DNA of 17,806 nucleotides. It comes from Planctomycetota bacterium (GTDB taxonomy: Bacteria; Planctomycetota; MHYJ01; JACQXL01). The stretch lies in NCBI GenBank assembly GCA_030018555.1, contig JASEHY010000006.1:1-17806 (forward strand). Direction: 5' to 3'. This document shows positions 13,401 through 17,806 of the stretch, piece by piece (position 1 is the stretch's first letter; each line of letters opens with the position of its first letter). A program made the position numbers and the translations under genes. The notes below the pieces were generated by a model, which was not told the origin of the DNA, did not search any database, and worked only from the letters and a program-made list of their open reading frames with translations.

Positions 13401-14735
13401 ATGTTTGAAAGCATCACCGAAAAATTACAGGCGGTATTCAAGAAACTCTCTGGCACTGCCCGACTTACCGAGAAAAATATCCAGGACGGTCTAAGAGAAG
13501 TCCGCCTCGCACTTCTGGAAGCAGATGTTAATTACAAGATTGTCAAGGATTTTATAGATGCGGTAACCAAAAAGGCAGTCGGTAAGGAGATAATTGAAAG
13601 CATCTCTCCTGCCCAACAAATAATCAAGACAGTAAATGATGAGTTGGTCAAGTTGATGGGTCCTGTGGAACAGGGCTTAAAGTTTGCAAGTGTTCCACCA
13701 ACAAGATTCATCCTCGCAGGGCTACAGGGTAGCGGTAAGACTACTACTTGTGCAAAACTGGCTCGCTTTATCTCTAAAACAGGTCATCAGCCACTTCTGG
13801 TCGCAGCAGACATCCGCAGACCCGCGGCTATTGAGCAGTTGCAGACACTCGGCAGACAACTTAACATACCGGTCTATAGCGAAAACCCCGATGTCTATCG
13901 GGGCGCTGTACGTATCTGCGAGAATTCCATAAAATACGCCCGTGAACATAACCTTGATTGTGTGATTATGGATACAGCCGGCCGGCTACATATTGACCAG
14001 GAAATGATGGAGGAATTAAAACAGATTGCCAAACGTATTAACCCTGATTATATCTTCCTCGTCGCAGACGCTATGACCGGTCAGGACGCAGTTAACTCTG
14101 CTAAAGTTTTTGATTCTTACCTCCCACTTAATGGAATTATTTTAACTAAATTAGACGGTGATACCAGAGGCGGCGCAGCGCTTTCTATCAAGGCGGTTAC
14201 AGGCAAGCCCATTAGATTTGTTGGCATCGGCGAGAAGATTGATAACTTAGAAGAATTCTACCCTGAACGGATGGCAGGAAGAATACTCGGAATGGGCGAT
14301 ATTGTTTCTCTCGTAGAAAAGGCACAGCAAACTATAGATAAAGAAAAAGCAGAGAAATTAGAAGAAAAACTACGCAAGAATAAATTAGACCTGCAAGATT
14401 TTCTTGACCAACTCCAGCAAATAAAGAAAATGGGGAATCTTAAGGAACTCCTGTCAATGATACCAGGCGTAAGCGGTTCTCTTAAGAATCTGGATATTGA
14501 CGACAAGCATCTTAAGAAAGTAGAGGCAATCGTGCAATCAATGACGCAGGATGAAAGAGAGAACCCTGAGATAATAGACCACAGACGTAGGAACCGAATT
14601 GCCCGTGGTAGTGGTACTGCTGTGGGTGATGTAAATCAACTGCTAAAGCAGTTCCAGGAGATGCAGAAGATGATGAAGAATATTGGCAAAATGCCGCGCA
14701 TGGGTAAACTGATGGGCAATCTTTTCGGAAGATGA
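13401..14735 (+). CDS. ffh: Signal recognition particle GTPase Ffh (SRP54)
   Basis: Ffh binds 4.5S RNA and hydrophobic signal sequences and targets ribosomes to FtsY at the membrane. Counting from the ATG at 13401 (444 residues), the N domain runs to about 95. The G domain has GLQGSGKTTT (107-116), DIRRPAAIEQL (137-147), DTAGR (191-195) and TKLDGDTRGGAAL (249-261). The M domain (about 300-444) has the RNA-binding RRRNRIARGSG region and a Met-rich C-terminus. An in-frame TTG at 13383 would add six residues but lies in the upstream inverted repeat; MFESITEKLQ is the usual family start, so the ATG is preferred. The gene is complete. Its usual neighbours (rpsP, rimM, trmD) are absent and it abuts a family B element. 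Confidence 0.95.
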   Translation: MFESITEKLQAVFKKLSGTARLTEKNIQDGLREVRLALLEADVNYKIVKDFIDAVTKKAVGKEIIESISPAQQIIKTVNDELVKLMGPVEQGLKFASVPPTRFILAGLQGSGKTTTCAKLARFISKTGHQPLLVAADIRRPAAIEQLQTLGRQLNIPVYSENPDVYRGAVRICENSIKYAREHNLDCVIMDTAGRLHIDQEMMEELKQIAKRINPDYIFLVADAMTGQDAVNSAKVFDSYLPLNGIILTKLDGDTRGGAALSIKAVTGKPIRFVGIGEKIDNLEEFYPERMAGRILGMGDIVSLVEKAQQTIDKEKAEKLEEKLRKNKLDLQDFLDQLQQIKKMGNLKELLSMIPGVSGSLKNLDIDDKHLKKVEAIVQSMTQDERENPEIIDHRRRNRIARGSGTAVGDVNQLLKQFQEMQKMMKNIGKMPRMGKLMGNLFGR

Positions 14736-15145
14736 AGCCACAGATTCGCTGAGTTTATCCTGTCCCTCACGGGATGGTGGCTACCAAGGGACGAAGGGCT
14801 CACTGCAAGAAGGAATGGTATTGTCGGGACCCTTCTCACACCGCACGGCAAGACGCATTCAATTGCCTGTCCTAAGGAGCAGAAGTAGTAATCTGCCATC
14901 CATCGGCAGAGTTTGAGCAGGTTCTCCGAGAGAAGTGGTTCTTTGTCAATGATTTCCTCTATCTCTTTTATTCTGGGTAATGAAGTCTTTTCCTGAAAGC
15001 TGACACAATAGCCAATACGAGAGCGATTACCGAAAGACACTTTTACTCTGGCTCCGCTCTTTAACTCTTTCTCCCAGCCTGCAGGAATACGATATAAAAA
15101 ACTCTTGTCTACCGGAATAGGGAAAACAATCTCGGCGTAATTCAT
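14636..15145 (-). pseudogene. priA: N-terminal fragment of primosomal helicase PriA
   Basis: From the ATG at 15145 the product starts MNYAEIVFPIPVDKSFLYRIP and continues through GARVKVSFGNRSRIGYCVSF, EPLLSENLLKLCRWMADYYFCSLGQ and IECVLPCGVRR. This is the 3'-DNA-binding domain of PriA (about 105 residues). Homology stops near 14825, where a family B element begins; translation then runs through the repeat and antisense to the end of ffh before stopping at 14636. The helicase domains and zinc region (roughly 600 residues of ~730) are missing. PriA restarts stalled replication forks, and a stand-alone N-terminal domain is not a known active form, so I treat this as a broken gene or an assembly break. 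An upstream extension to 15199 would read through a MITE-like element and is not supported. Confidence 0.75.
14742..14820 (-). repeat. Family B element (copy 2) between ffh and the priA stub
   Basis: Read on the minus strand the borders are CTTGCAGTGAGCCCTTC and GGATAAACTCAGCGAATCTG. The core contains a TGTCCCTCACGGGA-type imperfect hairpin and GGATGGTGGCTACC on the plus strand (14772-14785), a 14-mer found again at 16718-16731 in waaA. PriA homology ends at its edge. Confidence 0.8.
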
Positions 15146-15164
15146 GTTTGCAAAATGTAACCAC

Positions 15165-15293
15165 AGATGAGATTGTTGAAAAAGTCCTCCAAATGTCACC
15201 CTGAACTCGTTTCAGGGTCTAATGAGATGCTGAAACAAGTTCAGCATGACAACTGGCGACCGTGCGTAAATAGGTTTTTCAACAATCTCATCT
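15165..15293. mobile_element. MITE-like element 2 (129 bp)
   Basis: Perfect 19-bp terminal inverted repeats AGATGAGATTGTTGAAAAA (15165-15183) and its complement (15275-15293) enclose an imperfect palindrome. The inner arms read TGTCACCCTGAACTCGTTTC and GAAACAAGTTCAGCATGACA. The element ends exactly at the stop codon of the gamma-subunit gene (15294-15296) and begins 19 bp upstream of the priA start. The tip GAGATTGTTGAAAAA matches element 1 (GAGACTGTTGACAAA) at 13 of 15 positions, while the interiors differ. Confidence 0.75.
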
Positions 15294-15902
15294 CTATAAT
15301 CTGTAACCAATCTGTAATGCCTGCAGATTTGTCTGGTAATCTCTGGCAGAGGCAAACTCTTTAAGGGATAATTCTAAACTCTCTTCTTTGAGGATTCCTG
15401 TCTCCTTTACTAATACCGCTGTCAGGATAAGGTTTGCCACAACTATATTATTCAGTTTCTCCTTTGCCAGTTTCGTCGCAGGGACAGGAACAACCTGTCG
15501 CCCCGCACATAACGTTATGTGCGGGGCTGGTTGGCGAGGAGTAACTATAGTGCTATCATAGATAAGATATTTGAGATTGTCAAGCGGGAGGTTTTTATTT
15601 GTGATATAGTAGTCATAGGGTTTTTGATGCATCGCAATAAAGATGTCTGGTAATTCTACGATAGGGTAATCAATATGATGGCGGTTGGAATTTGGAATTT
15701 GGAGTTTGGAGTTTTGGATTTGGGATGATATAACCACCTCTGAAGAAGTAATGCTTCCCCGACTCTCGGGACCATAATGTGCGATACAGGACGCAAAGTT
15801 ATATTGCAATAAGCCCGCTCGGGCAATGAGATTGCCTGAATAGACCACGCCCTGTCCACCAATCCCACTGATAAATATCTCAATACGATTCTTCCACATC
15901 AT
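15294..15902 (-). CDS. 2-oxoacid:ferredoxin oxidoreductase gamma subunit, with repeat-derived insertions
   Basis: The 202-residue protein has the gamma-subunit hallmarks: ISGIGGQGVVYSGNLIARAG (11-30), HYGPESRGS (42-50) and IDYPIVELPDIFIAM (77-91). The C-terminal helical part includes VPATKLAKEKLNNIVVANL (139-157). In the family this subunit closes the CoA and TPP sites of pyruvate, 2-oxoglutarate or branched-chain 2-oxoacid:ferredoxin oxidoreductases. The substrate cannot be told from gamma alone. Alpha, beta and delta subunits are not nearby, so the gene is an orphan here. Residues about 60-74 (SQIQNSKLQIPNSN) and 123-138 are encoded by repeats (15684-15725 and 15500-15527) and explain the excess over the usual ~180 residues. 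The MMWKNRIEIF start is natural for the family; no strong ribosome binding site is visible. Confidence 0.82.
   Translation of the reverse strand: MMWKNRIEIFISGIGGQGVVYSGNLIARAGLLQYNFASCIAHYGPESRGSITSSEVVISSQIQNSKLQIPNSNRHHIDYPIVELPDIFIAMHQKPYDYYITNKNLPLDNLKYLIYDSTIVTPRQPAPHITLCAGRQVVPVPATKLAKEKLNNIVVANLILTAVLVKETGILKEESLELSLKEFASARDYQTNLQALQIGYRL
15500..15527. repeat. Family A variant palindrome (copy 4) inside the gamma-subunit gene
   Basis: This is a perfect 28-bp palindrome with half-site GCCCCGCACATAAC. It matches the family A core CCCAGCACATAAC at all but one position. It is translated as APHITLCAG, in a different reading frame from the copy in argH, and again avoids the TAA. Confidence 0.85.
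15684..15725. repeat. TTTGGAATTTGGAG simple repeat inside the gamma-subunit gene
   Basis: Tandem GGAATTTGGAATTTGGAGTT units on the plus strand encode the extra SQIQNSKLQIPNSN peptide on the minus strand, between VVIS and the IDYPIVELPD motif. The reading frame is preserved. Confidence 0.6.
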
Positions 15903-15907
15903 AGATA

Positions 15908-16040
15908 AAGTTCAAATGGTTCAACGAGTTCAACAGGTTCGCGGAGTTTATCCTGACCCCGATTTTATCGGGGGAAGGGCTCACTGCAAGGAGGAATAAA
16001 ACACCTTGAACTATTGAACCACTTAAACACTTTGAACTTT
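15908..16040. repeat. Composite repeat: GTTCAA inverted arms enclosing family B copy 3
   Basis: AAAGTTCAAATGGTTCAA (from 15908) and GAACTATTGAACC...TTTGAACTTT (to 16040) form an outer imperfect inverted repeat. Inside it, 15937-16000, lies a family B element whose minus-strand borders are CTTGCAGTGAGCCCTTC and GGATAAACTCCGCGAACCTG. Its core is a clean CCCCGAT-AAA-ATCGGGG hairpin. The composite occupies most of the gap between the gamma-subunit gene and waaA. Confidence 0.75.
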
Positions 16041-16069
16041 CCTCGCTTATAATACAAACTAAATAAAAT

Positions 16070-16098
16070 TATACAACTTTTACTTTCTATGTTATAAT
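16070..16098 (+). promoter_or_regulatory. waaA promoter, probably leaderless
   Basis: TATACA (16070-16075), a 17-nt spacer and a perfect TATAAT (16093-16098) precede the waaA ATG at 16107 by 8 nt. The predicted start is at or within 2 nt of the ATG. AAGG at 16101-16104 is too close to the ATG to act as a normal Shine-Dalgarno site. Confidence 0.6.
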
Positions 16099-16106
16099 AT
16101 AAGGCA

Positions 16107-17642
16107 ATGATTATTATCACAGACATTATCTATGTTCTCTATATTCTGATATGCCTCCCCTATTATCTTTTTAGGTTTCTACAATCGGGCTATCACCGTA
16201 AGGGATTATTAGAGCGATTGGGGTTCATTAGCCGCCGCTCAGGGAACAAGCCCTGTTTGTGGCTACATTGTTCATCGGTGGGTGAGATAAATGCATCTCA
16301 AGTGCTGATACAAAAACTGATAGATGAGAGCCACTCTACGAACCCTGCCGCCTTTGGCGAGCCTCGCCCTTCGGGGCGGGACGCCCGTACGGGCGGAACG
16401 GGTAAGGGCGCCATGCCGCCATTAGGGCGAGCCTCGCCTTCGGGCGGGGCGCCCCGGCGCCAGATTCCCTTCTCCACTCTGGAGTCCTCTTACGAACTCG
16501 TCATCTCCACTACAACCCCCTCAGCCCAGAAATTGGTCAAGGATAAATATCCACATCTGATGAGTTTCTTCTTCCCTCTGGACTTGAGCATCATCATACA
16601 CAAAGTCCTGAATCGCATCAAACCCAACCTTATCATCCTGATAGAACAGGAGCTCTGGCCTAATTTGATATCTATCGCCGCTTCTCCTTCACACATTCGC
16701 TATGCTCAGTGTAAACAGGATGGTGGCTACCATAAAAAAATACCTCTCGTTTTATTAAATGGCAGAATCTCCAAGCATTCAACCAGAAGATACCGTCTGA
16801 TAAAACCAATCATCTCAAGAATATACAATCAACTCTCCTACCTCTGTGTGCAGAACAAGGATTATTTTGAGCGGTTTCTGTCACTGGGAGTGGATGTTAA
16901 TAAAATCATAATTACCGGTAATATGAAATATGACCTTTCTTACGAACTGTTAGACCCCGCTTTAGCGGGGTCGTTACAGTCCGTTAGACCCGCCTCTGGC
17001 GGGCACAATTCGCAATCCGCCATGGTAATTGTGGCTGGCAGCACCCACCCTCCTGAAGAGGAGATAATAATAGATGTCTATAGTATGCTTAAAAAGGAGT
17101 TTAGCGACCTCAGATTGGTCATCGCCCCGCGTCATCCTTTCAGGTTTGATGAAGTAGAAAAACTTATTAAGGCAAAGGGATTTGAAGTGCATCGGCGAAG
17201 TTCTCCGCAATCCGCCCATACGGGACTCCCGCTGGTCGCAATCCACAATCCGCAATCGGTTATCCTGCTTGATACCATCGGCGAATTAGCCAAGGTGTAC
17301 TCGTTGGCTGATATTGTTTTTGTTGGAGGTAGTATGGGGGGGAGGGCTCGTGGTGGGCAGAGTCCTTTAGAGCCGGCTTCGCTCTCTAAACCAATTCTCT
17401 TCGGAAAAGATATGAACAATTTTCAGGATATTGCTACTCAACTTATAAAAGAAGGCGGGGCAATCTCAGTGCAGGACAAAAACGAACTTTATTCTGTATG
17501 TTCACGCCTCCTAAAAGACCCCGCTCTATTGAAGACAATGGGAGAGCGTAACCGCCATACTATCAGCCAGTATCAAGGAAGCACGGATAAGAACATGGAA
17601 ATTATCAGGAAATTATTGACGAGAGAACCCGGAGCAATATAA
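16107..17642 (+). CDS. waaA: 3-deoxy-D-manno-octulosonic acid (Kdo) transferase with several repeat-derived insertions
   Basis: WaaA (KdtA) transfers Kdo from CMP-Kdo to lipid A precursor at the inner face of the inner membrane. Residues 1-24 form the membrane-anchoring segment. LWLHCSSVGEINA (51-63) holds the catalytic Glu (E60). ELVISTTTPSAQ, FFPLDL and EQELWPNLI (180-188) follow. The C-terminal GT-B domain has VAGSTHPPEEE (309-319), VIAPRHP (338-344), LLDTIGELAKVYSLADIVFVGGS (387-409) and SPLEPASLSKPILFG (419-433). At 511 residues it is about 90 longer than usual. The excess maps to residues about 75-125, 192-211, 283-305 and 365-384, all encoded by GC-rich palindromes or simple repeats. 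The gene implies a diderm envelope. It is monocistronic as far as visible. The activity (mono- or bifunctional) cannot be deduced. Confidence 0.88.
   Translation: MIIITDIIYVLYILICLPYYLFRFLQSGYHRKGLLERLGFISRRSGNKPCLWLHCSSVGEINASQVLIQKLIDESHSTNPAAFGEPRPSGRDARTGGTGKGAMPPLGRASPSGGAPRRQIPFSTLESSYELVISTTTPSAQKLVKDKYPHLMSFFFPLDLSIIIHKVLNRIKPNLIILIEQELWPNLISIAASPSHIRYAQCKQDGGYHKKIPLVLLNGRISKHSTRRYRLIKPIISRIYNQLSYLCVQNKDYFERFLSLGVDVNKIIITGNMKYDLSYELLDPALAGSLQSVRPASGGHNSQSAMVIVAGSTHPPEEEIIIDVYSMLKKEFSDLRLVIAPRHPFRFDEVEKLIKAKGFEVHRRSSPQSAHTGLPLVAIHNPQSVILLDTIGELAKVYSLADIVFVGGSMGGRARGGQSPLEPASLSKPILFGKDMNNFQDIATQLIKEGGAISVQDKNELYSVCSRLLKDPALLKTMGERNRHTISQYQGSTDKNMEIIRKLLTREPGAI
16329..16482. repeat. GC-rich palindromic insertion 1 inside waaA (family F copy 2)
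   Basis: This stretch encodes the Gly/Pro/Arg-rich residues about 75-125 between the SVGE helix and the YELVISTTTP strand. It contains two GGCGAGCCTCGCC-type hairpins and the 16-mer GTACGGGCGGAACGGG (16387-16402) shared with the argR leader. Base composition is far more GC-rich than the rest of waaA. Confidence 0.75.
16692..16735. repeat. Family C plus GGATGGTGGCTACC insertion inside waaA
   Basis: CACATTCGCTATGCTCAGTG (from 16692), continuing TAAAC, matches the module at 11960-11984 except for two bases. GGATGGTGGCTACC (16718-16731) matches the family B core at 14772-14785. Together they encode most of residues 192-211 (..SHIRYAQCKQDGGYHK) just before the conserved IPLVLLNGRIS strand. Confidence 0.7.
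16953..17020. repeat. Paired hairpins inside waaA (insertion 3)
   Basis: GACCCCGC-TTTA-GCGGGGTC (16953-16972) is followed by a CCCGCC-TCT-GGCGGG hairpin near 16989-17003. They encode roughly residues 283-305, in the linker between the two GT-B domains, where length variation is most tolerable. The first hairpin resembles GTCCCGC-TAAA-GCGGGAC at 9916-9933. Confidence 0.65.
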
Positions 17643-17691
17643 TGAACCCGTATCCGCCTGCCTGTCCCTCTCTTATTGTCGGAAATAGTTT

Positions 17692-17718
17692 TTGTCAACC
17701 GTGTCGGATGGGTATAAT
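17692..17718 (+). promoter_or_regulatory. Possible promoter reading into the terminal tandem repeat
   Basis: TTGTCA (17692-17697) and a perfect TATAAT (17713-17718) are separated by 15 nt, slightly short of the optimum. Transcription would start near the first 22-bp repeat unit and leave the window. Confidence 0.4.
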
Positions 17719-17722
17719 AAAT

Positions 17723-17806
17723 AACCCAGAGGGGTGTGCGAGGTAACCCAGAGGGGTGTGCGAGGTAACCCAAAGGGGTGTGCGAGGTAGCCCAAAGGGG
17801 TGTGCG
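17723..17806. repeat. 22-bp tandem repeat, at least four units, running off the window end
   Basis: Units start at 17723, 17745, 17767 and 17789. The first two are identical (AACCCAGAGGGGTGTGCGAG plus GT); the third has AACCCAAAGGG and the fourth AGCCCAAAGGG and is cut by the window end. There is no spacer between units. A period of 22 is not a multiple of three, so it is not a simple coding repeat. Nothing shows its function. Confidence 0.9.

Noticed and set aside
15146..15199. Upstream extension of the priA fragment to 15199
   Set aside because: The extra 18 codons read through the end of a MITE-like element; the family N-terminus begins at the ATG at 15145.
17723..17806. Terminal repeats as a CRISPR array
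   Set aside because: The 22-bp units are directly adjacent with no spacers, and no cas gene is in the window.

Overview
The window is about 17.8 kb of moderate-GC bacterial chromosome. It carries housekeeping and biosynthetic genes set in an unusually dense field of short palindromic repeats. A Kdo transferase (waaA) points to a diderm envelope with LPS or lipid A. NfnAB-type ferredoxin:NADP transhydrogenase, a 2-oxoacid:ferredoxin oxidoreductase gamma subunit and a PilB pilus ATPase suggest an anaerobic, probably uncultured lineage. I cannot name the phylum from sequence alone; the repeat-rich style resembles candidate-phylum genomes recovered from metagenomes, but that is an impression. Layout, plus strand: 57-2443 nfnA and nfnB; 2677-2970 a small Cys-rich protein, followed by a decayed gene (2975-3170); 3212-4258 an L-threonine 3-dehydrogenase with its own promoter. 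Minus strand, 9540 down to 4459: argR-argG-argH-purL, transcribed from a near-consensus promoter at 9731-9758 that overlaps ARG-box-like operators, so this is very probably an arginine-autoregulated operon. Plus strand again: pilB (10197-11948), murA (12038-13330), ffh (13401-14735). Minus strand: an N-terminal stub of priA (14825-15145) and an orphan oxidoreductase gamma subunit (15294-15902). Plus strand: waaA (16107-17642). The window ends inside a 22-bp tandem repeat. The most unusual aspect is the repeats. Several families recur: (A) palindromes built on CCCAGCACATAA/TTATGTGCTGGG; (B) elements with constant borders (CTTGCAGTGAGCCCTTC and GGRTAAACTCMGCGAAYCTG) but different hairpin cores; (C) a CACATTCGCT..GCTCAGTGTAAAC module; (E) two MITE-like elements of 131 and 129 bp with related terminal inverted repeats but unrelated inner palindromes; and several GC-rich palindromes. 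They fill the intergenic spaces and also lie inside the reading frames of purL, argH, the gamma subunit and waaA, where they encode extra peptide segments absent from the families as I know them. This resembles the situation described for Rickettsia palindromic elements. Two junctions look like recombination, or assembly misjoining, at repeats: argH loses its C-terminus and purL its N-terminus across one ~57-bp repeat, and priA is cut off at a family B element next to ffh. Two genes (pilB and waaA) have good promoters whose predicted start falls on or within about 2 nt of the ATG, suggesting leaderless mRNAs. I saw no rRNA, tRNA, CRISPR array, transposase or phage gene.
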